DNA of 64,000 nt from Plantactinospora soyae (GTDB lineage Bacteria; Actinomycetota; Actinomycetes; Mycobacteriales; Micromonosporaceae). The DNA lies in NCBI RefSeq assembly GCF_014874095.1, contig NZ_JADBEB010000001.1, positions 3,162,001-3,226,000 of the forward strand, read 5' to 3'. Shown piece after piece: positions 27,978 to 35,789 of this stretch. Numbering within the stretch: the stretch's first letter is position 1; the number at the start of each line of letters is the position of its first letter. A program made the translations under genes and the position numbers. Below the pieces are notes generated by a model, which searched no databases, had not been told where the DNA came from, and worked only from the letters and a program-made list of their open reading frames with translations.

Positions 27978-29168
27978 ATGGGCGAACTGCGACGGCTGGC
28001 GCTACCGGAAGGGACCGTACGGCTGCGTTTCACCATCCTGTACGCCGCCCTGTTCCTGGTGTCCGGATTCGGTCTGCTGGCGATCACCAACCTGCTCGCC
28101 GGTGGGATCCAGGTGACCCGGGTCGCCCCCGGGCAGGCGCCTCCGGCCGAGCAGCCCAGCCTCGCCGCTGCCCAGCAGCGCGTACACCAGCTCGAAGCGC
28201 AGCTCGCGGAGATCCACGCGACACACTCGCGCCAACTGCTGGTGGGCTCGCTGATCGCGCTCGCCGTGATGGCGGTGGCGTCGGTCCTGCTGGGCAAGGC
28301 CGTCGCCGGCCGGGTACTGCGCCCGCTGCGGACGATCACCGCGGCGACCCGGCGGATCTCCGCCGAGAACCTGCACGAGCGGCTGGCGGTGCCGGGACCC
28401 GACGACGAGGTGAAGGACCTGGCGGACACCATCGACGGGTTGCTGGAACGCCTGGAGGCGTCCTTCGCGGCGCAGCGCCGGTTCGTCGCCAACGCCTCCC
28501 ACGAGCTGCGTACGCCGCTGGCGACCATGCGGGCGGCGCTGGACGTCGCCGCGGCCAAGCCGCAGCCGGCACCACCGCAGACGACCGTGCTGGCGGACCG
28601 GCTCCGTAGCGAACTGGACCGGGTCGACCACCTGTTGGAGGAGTTCCTCGTACTCGCCCGCGCGCAGCACGGTGCGCTCGCCGACGGCGCCCCGGTCTCG
28701 CTCGGCAACCTGGTGTCGCAGGCCGTGACAACCCGCTCCGCCGCCTTCGCGGCGAAGCGCCTGACCCTGGACGACGGCGCCCTGCCCGACACCGCCTGGA
28801 CCCGGGGTACTCCCGCACTGCTGTCCCGGATGGCGGACAACCTGATCGACAACGCGGTCGTCCACAACGGGCACGGCGGCTGGATCCGGGTCGCGACCAG
28901 GACCGGGGACGCCTCGGCGCAGCTCATCGTGGAGACGGGCGGGCCGATCCTCGATCCCGCGCACATCGCCCAACTCGCCCAGCCCTTCCGGCGCCTCGCC
29001 CCCGACCGGACCGGCTCGGAGACCGGCTCCGGCCTCGGCCTGTCGATCGTCGCCGCCATCGTCGCCGCGCACGGCGGCCGGCTGGATCTGCACGCCCGGT
29101 CCGAGGGCGGCCTGCGGGTCACCGTCGCCCTGCCGCTGGCGCCCGCGCCGCAGAGCGTCGCCGGATGA
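27978..29168 (+). CDS. Sensor histidine kinase
   Basis: The 396-residue kinase has two membrane helices (about 17-37 and 85-108) around a short external loop, then HAMP, HisKA with phospho-acceptor H175 in NASHELRTP, and a HATPase domain with N box DNLIDNAV and GSGLGLSIV. The usual DxGPGI G1 box reads ETGGPILDP, a variant common in one actinobacterial group. The ATG is preceded by GGAGAGGA. The stop overlaps the ATG of the response regulator gene (ATGA), so the pair forms one unit. The divergent ABC-2 permease is the likely target. Confidence 0.93.
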   Translation: MGELRRLALPEGTVRLRFTILYAALFLVSGFGLLAITNLLAGGIQVTRVAPGQAPPAEQPSLAAAQQRVHQLEAQLAEIHATHSRQLLVGSLIALAVMAVASVLLGKAVAGRVLRPLRTITAATRRISAENLHERLAVPGPDDEVKDLADTIDGLLERLEASFAAQRRFVANASHELRTPLATMRAALDVAAAKPQPAPPQTTVLADRLRSELDRVDHLLEEFLVLARAQHGALADGAPVSLGNLVSQAVTTRSAAFAAKRLTLDDGALPDTAWTRGTPALLSRMADNLIDNAVVHNGHGGWIRVATRTGDASAQLIVETGGPILDPAHIAQLAQPFRRLAPDRTGSETGSGLGLSIVAAIVAAHGGRLDLHARSEGGLRVTVALPLAPAPQSVAG

Positions 29169-29833
29169 GGATCCTGGTGGTCGAGGACGCGTTCGCGCTC
29201 GCCGAGATCCTGGCCGAGGGCCTACGGGATCAGGGCATGGCCGTTGACGTCGCCCACGACGGGGTGGCGGCCGCCGTCAAACTCGACGTGCACGCCTACG
29301 AGGTGGTCGTCCTCGACCGCGACCTGCCCGGAATCCACGGCGACACCCTCTGCCAGATGCTCACCGAACGGGACGACCGACCGATGGTCCTGATGCTGAC
29401 CGCGGCCGACTCCCCCGGAGACCGGGTCCGGGGCCTGCGCCTGGGCGCCGACGACTACCTCGGCAAGCCCTTCCACTTCCCCGAACTGGTACTGCGGATC
29501 CGGGCGCTGGCCCGTCGACGACCCTCCGCCCGGGCCCGGAGACTTCAGGTGGCCGGCATCGAACTCGACCCCGTACGCCGCACGGCAACCCGGGACGACC
29601 GGCGGCTCGACCTCTCGGTCAAGGAGTTCGCGCTTCTCGAAGCCCTCCTTCGGGCCAGCCCCGCCTTCCTCAGCGCCGAGGATCTCCTCGAACAGGTCTG
29701 GGACGAGAACGCCGACCCGTTCACCAACACCGTCGCGGTGACCATCGGACGACTGCGCCGCAAACTCGGCAGCCCGGCGATCATCTCCACGACGCCGGGC
29801 GTCGGTTACCGGGTCGCCGAACCGACCGGCTAG
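29165..29833 (+). CDS. OmpR/PhoB-family response regulator
   Basis: The 222-residue regulator has a receiver domain with phospho-acceptor D51 (VVVLDRDLPG), the acidic pair near the start (VVEDAF), and the conserved lysine in YLGKPF. A winged-helix DNA-binding domain occupies about 130-220 (LSVKEFALLEALL, TNTVAVTIGRLRRKL, VGYRVAE). It overlaps the kinase gene by four bases. Its stop codon shares the palindromic CTAG with the stop of the converging hotdog gene. Confidence 0.94.
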   Translation: MRILVVEDAFALAEILAEGLRDQGMAVDVAHDGVAAAVKLDVHAYEVVVLDRDLPGIHGDTLCQMLTERDDRPMVLMLTAADSPGDRVRGLRLGADDYLGKPFHFPELVLRIRALARRRPSARARRLQVAGIELDPVRRTATRDDRRLDLSVKEFALLEALLRASPAFLSAEDLLEQVWDENADPFTNTVAVTIGRLRRKLGSPAIISTTPGVGYRVAEPTG

Positions 29834-30489
29834 CCCGGGACCCCGCTGGGCAGCGCGATCCAGGTGGCGCGGGCACGGGCCAGTTCGGCGCCGTCCGGGC
29901 CGTACAGGGTGGTGTGCACGAGGGCCTTTCGACCCTCGGTCGAGGCGAGGGCACCCCGGACCACGCACCGGTCGCCGGGGGCGGGCAACCGGTCCACCTG
30001 TACGGCGATCCGACCCAGGACGTACGGCCGGCCGGCGCCGATCACCGCCCAACCGCCGGGGCAGTCGAGTGCGGCCCAGAGCAGTTCGGTGCAGACGTCG
30101 GCCGGAACGGTCCACGGTGCGGCGGTGCCGCCCTCCGGCACCGGACCGGGGAAGATGCGTAATCCGTCGCCCTCGGCCCGCTCGGGTCCACAGACGTAGC
30201 AGGTCGGGAAGGGATGGTCGGCGAATCCGGCGTACCCGGTGGCGGCGCTGACCGCTTCGGCGTACCCGATGGGCGGGACCGCCGTGTCGACCTCGGGGGC
30301 CGGTGCGACCTCGGCCACGACGGTGCCGTCCGGGGTCCGGACCTGGCAGTCGAGCAGGGAGAGCGGGGTCTCCAGCGGCGGTGGCGTCCGGAGCGTGACC
30401 TCGCACCGGTCGCCGTGGGCGAAGACCCCGGCGGAGTAGCCGCCGTTACCCGAGCCGGGTGGCCCGTTGAACCGTGCGTGGATGATCAT
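29830..30489 (-). CDS. Hotdog-fold thioesterase-like protein
   Basis: This 219-residue cytoplasmic protein reads as a double hotdog. The N-terminal half carries FNGPPGSGNGGYSAGVF (the substrate-loop helix of hotdog enzymes) and a strand-rich remainder. The middle has PTCYVCGPERAEGDGLRIFPG, and the C-terminal half repeats the strand pattern (RIAVQVDRLPAPGDRCVV). Relatives are annotated as thioesterase-superfamily or hypothetical proteins, and the acyl substrate is unknown. The ATG at 30489 has GGAAGGTGG upstream. Both this gene and the response regulator end in the same CTAG at 29830-29833. Confidence 0.78.
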   Translation of the reverse strand: MIIHARFNGPPGSGNGGYSAGVFAHGDRCEVTLRTPPPLETPLSLLDCQVRTPDGTVVAEVAPAPEVDTAVPPIGYAEAVSAATGYAGFADHPFPTCYVCGPERAEGDGLRIFPGPVPEGGTAAPWTVPADVCTELLWAALDCPGGWAVIGAGRPYVLGRIAVQVDRLPAPGDRCVVRGALASTEGRKALVHTTLYGPDGAELARARATWIALPSGVPG

Positions 30490-30594
30490 CGGTCCACCTT
30501 CCGGGAGGTCACCGGCCCGGGGCGCGGTCGGCGCGGGCGGTCGACGGGAGAGCCGACCACCAAGCTACGCCGGCCCGACGGCCGGGCCCGGGCG

Positions 30595-30634
30595 TGGGCG
30601 GGTGCCCGGGTACGCACACCCGGGCACCCGCCCA
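30595..30634 (-). terminator. Long perfect hairpin terminator after the GH87-like gene
   Basis: TGGGCGGGTGCCCGGGT pairs perfectly over 17 bp with its complement at 30618-30634 around a 6-base loop. It begins 16 bases after the minus-strand stop at 30650 and insulates the hotdog gene from that transcript. Confidence 0.85.
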
Positions 30635-30649
30635 TGCGTCAGCGCGGTG

Positions 30650-32728
30650 TCACCAGGTGGAGGGCGGTGGCGGCGGAACGACCGCCGGCCGGTCGTCGCA
30701 GGTGATGGTGTCCGGCAGCAGCCACGGCGCCAGCCAGGGTCCGGTGGTCCCGCCCCCGTCGTTGCCGCCACGATCGGTGAGGGAGAACTCCGATCCGGTC
30801 GGCGGGAAGTTGAACGACCCACAGTTGTTCACCCCGACCGCGCCGACGTTCCGGGCGTCGACGTTCGCGAAGGAGGCGGACCCGGAGACCCGGGCGCTGA
30901 CCACCGAGGTACCGGTGCCGTCGACCCGGATGTCGGCGAAACTGACCCCGTCGACCGAGTACAGGTCCTTCACCGACCACTCGCTGACCAGCATGATCGC
31001 GTTGTACGTGCTGTCGAGGTAGTAGTCACCGGTCACCCGGATGTCCGCGTCGATGTCCCGGTCCAACGCGTAGATCCAGATGGCGCCGAGGCCGATGTTC
31101 CAGTTCAGCTCGTACGTCCCGGCCCGGACCACGGTGTTGTCGGTGATCCGTAGCTGCCCGGTGAACGGCTCGGCGCCGAACCGGGAGCCGAGATGGATGC
31201 CGCTGCCCTCCCGGATCGGGTCGGCGACGAGGTTCTTCGAGACCGTGTTGTCGGTGCCGCCGTAGATGGCGATGCCGTTGGCGAGGGTCGGGGTCTGCAC
31301 CGTGTTGTGCTCGAAGGTGTTGTCGGCGTTCGCCGTCTTCTCGGACCACATCGCGAGGCCGTCGTCGCCGGTGTTCCGGACGAAGTTGTTCCGGACCGCC
31401 GACTTCGTGACGCCGGTGTGGAAGTTGAGCGCGTCGGCGACCTGGTCGACGATGACGTTGTTGGTGACCCTGACGTCGGTCATCGGGCCGTCGAACCAGA
31501 TGCCCACCTTGGTGTGCTGGATGTGCAGGCCGTCGATGGTCGAATGGCTCATCGCGCCGCCGATCCCGTTCACCTGGTCGGTGTCGATCCGCTCGCGTAC
31601 GTCGCCGGAGATGGCGAAGTCGGAGAGGTGGACGTTGCGGCTGCCGCCGTCCGCCGCGGATTTGCCGTAGAAGCCGACGCCGGTGTGCACCGAACCGTCC
31701 GGAGCCGGTGGATCGAGGGCGACCTCGCGACCCTTGACGGTGGTGTACCAGTTGCCGGCGCCCTCGATGGTGACGTCGTCGACGATGATGTGCCGGTTCA
31801 CCTGGTACGTGCCCGGCGGAAGATAGACCTTCAGCCGGGTGCGCTGGGCGAAGGCGATCGCCCGGTCGATCGCGTCGGCGGAGTCGCGCCGCCCGGTCGG
31901 GTCGGCCCCGAAGGCCAGCACGTTCGCCGCGAGCAGCCGGACCCGGGGCGGTCCGACGAGTTCCGAGTCGAGCAGGTCGATCACCGTCCAGTCGGCGTTG
32001 CTGCCGGCCGGCGCGGTGAGCCGTACCCGGTCACCGGCCTGGTACGTCCGACTCAGCCGGAGCCGCTGCTCGTCGTAGAAGTGCATCGGCCGGAACGGCT
32101 TCGTGATCGTCGGAGTCGGTGTGGTGGCGGCCGGTACGCAGGCGCACTCGGTGATCCACCAGTCCGGGTGCAGCAGGTCGGCGTTCGGGTCGTTGGTGAA
32201 CGGATACTGGTTGTATAGCCAGGAGTACTGCGAGGTGAGCGTCATCGTCTGGCGGGCGCCGCCGTTCACCGTCACGTCGAGCGGTGCGGTGATGCCGCCC
32301 CCGTTCGGCGCGTCCGGGATGCTGTACCGGACGGTGATCGCGTTGGCCGCCTTCGGCAGGGTGAACTCGACGTACCGGCCGGGGGTCAGCTTGACGGCCC
32401 GGCGCCCGGAGGCCTCCGCCGGCAGCGTGTAGGCCGACCGGTCCGGGCCGAGAACCGTCCCGTTGGTACGGGCGTTCTCCGCCTCCTGTTCGAGGAACGC
32501 GACGCTGGCGCCCCGACCGGCGACGAGTGCCGGGTCGAGTCCGGCGCGCGTTACCACCGGGGCCGGACCGGCGTGGCCGCCCCGATTCGCCTGGGCCGGG
32601 CCGGCGTCGGCCTGGGCCGGGCCGGTGCCGGCGGCCACGATGGTCAGGCCTATCACGGTCGCCGTGGCGACCCAGCGCGTTGGCCGTCCGGGCCAGCGCG
32701 CCACAACTCCGATGATGCTCCGTGACAT
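30650..32728 (-). CDS. Secreted GH87-like alpha-1,3-glucanase (mycodextranase) with beta-helix
   Basis: The 692-residue precursor has a long signal (VATATVIGLTIVAAGTGPAQA). A beta-sandwich module follows at about 75-255 (LEQEAENARTNGT, GRRAVKLTPGRYVEF), resembling CBM35/CBM6. A right-handed parallel beta-helix from about 260 to 650 begins with FGADPTGRRDSADAI. The stretches DALNFHTGVTKSAVRNNF, NTGDDGLAMWSEK and GTYELNWNIGLGAIWIYA fit GH87 enzymes, whose acidic catalytic residues lie in this region. They cleave alpha-1,3-glucan of fungal walls or dental polysaccharide. Other beta-helix lyases or hydrolases are less likely alternatives. Confidence 0.82.
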   Translation of the reverse strand: MSRSIIGVVARWPGRPTRWVATATVIGLTIVAAGTGPAQADAGPAQANRGGHAGPAPVVTRAGLDPALVAGRGASVAFLEQEAENARTNGTVLGPDRSAYTLPAEASGRRAVKLTPGRYVEFTLPKAANAITVRYSIPDAPNGGGITAPLDVTVNGGARQTMTLTSQYSWLYNQYPFTNDPNADLLHPDWWITECACVPAATTPTPTITKPFRPMHFYDEQRLRLSRTYQAGDRVRLTAPAGSNADWTVIDLLDSELVGPPRVRLLAANVLAFGADPTGRRDSADAIDRAIAFAQRTRLKVYLPPGTYQVNRHIIVDDVTIEGAGNWYTTVKGREVALDPPAPDGSVHTGVGFYGKSAADGGSRNVHLSDFAISGDVRERIDTDQVNGIGGAMSHSTIDGLHIQHTKVGIWFDGPMTDVRVTNNVIVDQVADALNFHTGVTKSAVRNNFVRNTGDDGLAMWSEKTANADNTFEHNTVQTPTLANGIAIYGGTDNTVSKNLVADPIREGSGIHLGSRFGAEPFTGQLRITDNTVVRAGTYELNWNIGLGAIWIYALDRDIDADIRVTGDYYLDSTYNAIMLVSEWSVKDLYSVDGVSFADIRVDGTGTSVVSARVSGSASFANVDARNVGAVGVNNCGSFNFPPTGSEFSLTDRGGNDGGGTTGPWLAPWLLPDTITCDDRPAVVPPPPPSTW

Positions 32729-32859
32729 CGAGCGACTCGTTTCTCTCGGGGGTGACGCTCTTTCCGGGGGTGGTCACGTTCGCGGTGGCACTTCGTTGCA
32801 CGGGCTGCTCGACGTACTGGTCCCAGCACTCCGAGCAGGAGACAGTACGAGTTGTCGTC

Positions 32860-32889
32860 ATGTTATTGCAGAAATCTGTCCACATTCAA
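32860..32889 (-). promoter_or_regulatory. Candidate sigma-70-type promoter of the GH87-like gene
   Basis: On the minus strand TTGAAT (32889-32884) and TAACAT (32865-32860) are 18 bases apart, about 132 bases before the start codon. The match is moderate, in a locally AT-richer stretch. Confidence 0.35.
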
Positions 32890-32924
32890 GCGCCGCTTTG
32901 TCGCCGTATTTCGGGCGCATTGTC

Positions 32925-33101
32925 GACATTCGACACGGGACAACCGCCGACGACAGTGGCCGGTACGGGCGTCGCGATGCCGGGATCGACACCTCGCTGC
33001 CCGCCGCCGTACTGGCAATCTGTGAGCGTGGAATGGCACAGGGTCACGCCGACGACAGCTTCACCAGCCTGATCGAGGTCTTCAGGAAGAGTGCCGGATA
33101 G
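32925..33101 (+). pseudogene. C-terminal remnant of an imine reductase-like NAD(P)-dependent oxidoreductase
   Basis: The last 58 codons of an open frame encode a segment ending in LPAAVLAICERGMAQGHADDSFTSLIEVF in two phases of recognisable sequence. The LP..V, R.i..GH.DDSFTSLIEV pattern is the usual C-terminal helix region of the 6-phosphogluconate dehydrogenase-like imine reductase family (normally about 290 residues). No Rossmann domain, start codon or ribosome site lies upstream. The region before 32925 is instead the leader of the GH87-like gene. A terminator-like hairpin follows at 33124. I read it as a decayed gene of which only the tail remains. Confidence 0.6.
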
Positions 33102-33123
33102 CCACTGTCGCTCGCGCCGCCGG

Positions 33124-33152
33124 CCGCCGGGACGCGCAAGGTGTCCCGGCGG
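33124..33152 (+). terminator. Hairpin after the oxidoreductase remnant
   Basis: CCGCCGGGAC (33124-33133) pairs with GTCCCGGCGG (33143-33152) around a 9-base loop, 22 bases after the remnant's stop. It is probably the old gene's terminator, now insulating the lipoprotein gene. Confidence 0.55.
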
Positions 33153-33251
33153 CACGCCGCCGGAGCGGGGCGTCGTGGCACCGCGCCGCCGAGGAAGTCG
33201 CCGGGGTCTAAAATAGACGGATCTCGCTATCTCGTCTCCCCTGGAGGCACG

Positions 33252-33860
33252 ATGCGCACTTCCGCCCGCTCTTCCGTCGCGCCCCTGCTGCTGCTCGGCA
33301 TGCTGGCCTGTCTCGCCCTGCCCGGCTGTGGGGGGTCGGACGAACCGGATCAAACGCCGTCCGCCAGCCCGAGTGCACCGCCCGCGACCACCGGACCGGC
33401 GCCCACGACGGCCGCGCCCACCACGGCCGCCCCCGCCGCCGCCGGTCCGTTCTCGGCACTTCCGGCCTGCAACGTGCTACCCGACGAGATGCGGGGGACC
33501 TTCCAGGGCAACATGATCAAGATCGATCAGGAGCCGAAGGCATCGGAGAAGTGGACGGCCGGCTCCGCCTGCCTCGGCATGCTCGCCGGGCGGACCGTGG
33601 CGCTGACCATCTCGCTCCGGCTCTTCCCGGCGAACCAGGCGAAGAGCGGGGCGTCCACGTTCGCCAAGTCCGAGGCCGGCAAGGCCGATGCCGTGACCGG
33701 CTGGGGCAACGAGGCCTGGTGGTCGAAACCCGCGTGCTCGCTCACGGTCCGCTACAGCAACATCGTCGCCACGTTCGCCCAGCGCGCGCCGACCGATGCC
33801 TGTCGCCCGGACGTCGAACGCCTGGCCAAAGCCTTCGGGGGCCAGCACTTCACGTCGTAG
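33252..33860 (+). CDS. DUF3558-like lipoprotein
   Basis: The 202-residue precursor has a signal peptide with lipobox LALPGC, so cysteine about 26 is lipidated. A Thr/Pro/Ala-rich spacer to about residue 65 follows. A compact C-terminal domain has four cysteines (PACNVLP, SACLGM, PACSLTV, DACRPD), probably as two disulfides, matching the layout of DUF3558 lipoproteins. The function is unknown, and it is exposed on the outer membrane face. The ATG is supported by GGAGG. TAAAAT at 33209 could be a -10 element. It precedes an ABC exporter by 75 bases but need not be co-transcribed. Confidence 0.82.
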   Translation: MRTSARSSVAPLLLLGMLACLALPGCGGSDEPDQTPSASPSAPPATTGPAPTTAAPTTAAPAAAGPFSALPACNVLPDEMRGTFQGNMIKIDQEPKASEKWTAGSACLGMLAGRTVALTISLRLFPANQAKSGASTFAKSEAGKADAVTGWGNEAWWSKPACSLTVRYSNIVATFAQRAPTDACRPDVERLAKAFGGQHFTS

Positions 33861-33935
33861 CGGCACCGCTGCGCCGCAAGGCTCGGGCAGGCAAAATGAG
33901 TGGGTACGTCGGGAGCCGGTCGGTAGCCTTGGCCC

Positions 33936-35789
33936 GTGCCCCCGCAGCTCCCACATCCCCAGCCCGGAAATCCGGACACGAGGGGGCCACTGCGGTACAT
34001 CTGGTGGCTGATCCGCTGCCAACCCTGGCGGGTGCTCCGGGCCAGCCTGGTCGGCACGGCCTGGATGACCGGGCTGTCCCTCCGGCCCTACCTGATCTCC
34101 CGGGCCATCGACGACGGGCTACGTGACCGGGACAATCGCGCCCTGCTGCTCTGGGTCGCGGCGATCGTCGTCGCCGGCATCGCCATGGCCCAGATCGGGA
34201 TCTGGCGACACCGCACGATGACCTTCATCCGGGAGGATGCGAGCGCCCGCTCCGCCGCCGTACTGCTGCGGAAACTGTCCCGGATCGGCGCGGTACTGCC
34301 GCGCAAGCTCGCCGCGGGCGAGGTCGCCACCGTCGGTGGTTCCGACATCGCGAACACCTCGCACGTGTTGACGATGACCGGGCCGGGGGTGGGCGCGGTC
34401 GTCGCGTACTCGGTGGTGGCGGTCGTACTCTGGTCGATCTCCCCGCTGCTCGCGCTCTGCGTACTGCTGGGAGTGCCGGTGATCGCCATCGTCATCGGGC
34501 CGCTGCTGCGCCGGCTGGAGCGCGCCGAAACCGTCTACCGGCAGCAGCAGGGAGTGCTCACCACCCGGGCCGGGGACATCGTGGCCGGGCTGCGGGTGCT
34601 CGCCGGGGTCGGCGGACGGGACCTCTTCGCCCGCCGGTACGCGGACCGGTCCCAGAACCTGCTGGCCGAGGGCTACCGGGTGGGCGCCGTCAACAGCTGG
34701 ATCGACGCGCTGACCCTCGCCATCCCGGGGCTGTTCCTCGCGGCCGTGGTCTGGGTCGCGGCGCGGATGGCCGCGACCGGCGACATCACCGTCGGTCAGC
34801 TGGTTGCCGTCTACGGGTACGTGGCGGTCCTCGTCGTACCGGTCTGGTTCCTGCTGGAGGCCAGCTACCAGATGATCCGGGGGCGGGTCGCGGCCCGTCG
34901 GATCATCGCCCTGCTCAACCTGACCCCGGACGACGTCGACGGGCGGACCCCGGACGACCTCGACGGGCGGACCCCGGACGATCCTGGTGGGCTGCCGGGT
35001 GACCGGCCGGCCCCGACCGGTCCGGCCGAGCTGCGCGATCCCGCCTCCGGACTGACCGTACGACCCGGCCGGCTGATCGCCGTCGCGGCCGACGACCCGG
35101 CCGACGCGAACGCGCTGGCCGACCGGCTCGGGCGGTACGTCGTCAGCGACGTGACCTGGGGCGGGGGGCCGCTGACCAGGATCGCACTCGCCGAGGTGCG
35201 CAGCCGGATCCTCGTCGCCGACCACGACTCCTACCTCTTCGCCGGAACGCTGCGGGAGATTCTGCGGGTACGGGAGGGCCTCGGCGACGACGAGTTCCGG
35301 GCGGCACTGCGGTCCGCCTCGGCCGAGGACGTCGCCGACGCCCTGCCCGAGGGGCTCGGTACCCCGATCGACGCCCGGGCCCGCCGGCTCTCCGGCGGCC
35401 AACGTCAGCGGGTACGGCTGGCGCGGGCGCTGCTCATCGAAGCGGAGGTGCTGATCCTGGTCGACCCGACCTCGGCGGTGGACGCGCACACCGAGGCGCG
35501 GATCGCGGAGCGGATCCGGGTGGCGCGGGCCGGCCGGACCACCATCGTGTTCGCCACCTCGCCGTTGCTGCTCGGCCGGGCCGACACGGTGGCGCACCTG
35601 CGCGACGGCCGGATCGTCGCCACCGGCAGCCACGCCGAACTGCTCGAACGGGATCCAAGTTACCGTGCACTGGTCTCCCGGGACGGCGAGCCCGACGCGG
35701 ATACCGAGGCCGGAGGCTTCGACGGGTCGACCGATCTCGACCCGTCCGGCCTCGGTCGGCCCTTCGACGTCGAGGGATCGCTGCGGTGA
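33936..35789 (+). CDS. ABC exporter half-transporter with degenerate ATPase sites (subunit A)
   Basis: The 617-residue protein has a six-helix exporter membrane domain (about 35-310) and a C-terminal nucleotide-binding domain. The ATPase motifs are badly eroded. The Walker A position (about 384-392) reads AADDPADAN with no GxxGxGKS. The catalytic glutamate after Walker B is proline (VDP, residues 509-511), and the switch histidine is missing (FATSPLL). The signature LSGGQRQRV (485-493) is perfect. It therefore cannot hydrolyse ATP itself but can complete the site of subunit B, encoded next with a GTGA overlap. The linker contains three 8-residue repeats. The substrate is unknown. Confidence 0.9.
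   Translation: MPPQLPHPQPGNPDTRGPLRYIWWLIRCQPWRVLRASLVGTAWMTGLSLRPYLISRAIDDGLRDRDNRALLLWVAAIVVAGIAMAQIGIWRHRTMTFIREDASARSAAVLLRKLSRIGAVLPRKLAAGEVATVGGSDIANTSHVLTMTGPGVGAVVAYSVVAVVLWSISPLLALCVLLGVPVIAIVIGPLLRRLERAETVYRQQQGVLTTRAGDIVAGLRVLAGVGGRDLFARRYADRSQNLLAEGYRVGAVNSWIDALTLAIPGLFLAAVVWVAARMAATGDITVGQLVAVYGYVAVLVVPVWFLLEASYQMIRGRVAARRIIALLNLTPDDVDGRTPDDLDGRTPDDPGGLPGDRPAPTGPAELRDPASGLTVRPGRLIAVAADDPADANALADRLGRYVVSDVTWGGGPLTRIALAEVRSRILVADHDSYLFAGTLREILRVREGLGDDEFRAALRSASAEDVADALPEGLGTPIDARARRLSGGQRQRVRLARALLIEAEVLILVDPTSAVDAHTEARIAERIRVARAGRTTIVFATSPLLLGRADTVAHLRDGRIVATGSHAELLERDPSYRALVSRDGEPDADTEAGGFDGSTDLDPSGLGRPFDVEGSLR
34923..34994. repeat. Three 24-bp tandem units in the ABC subunit A linker
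   Basis: ACCCCGGACGACGTCGACGG-type units repeat three times in frame, encoding TPDDVDGR, TPDDLDGR and TPDDPGGL between the membrane domain and the degenerate ATPase domain. The third unit has diverged. Confidence 0.9.

Noticed and set aside
32463-33101. A 212-codon plus-strand gene covering the oxidoreductase stub
   Set aside because: The first two thirds are antisense to the GH87-like gene and its leader with no protein-like sequence; only the last 58 codons resemble a known family.
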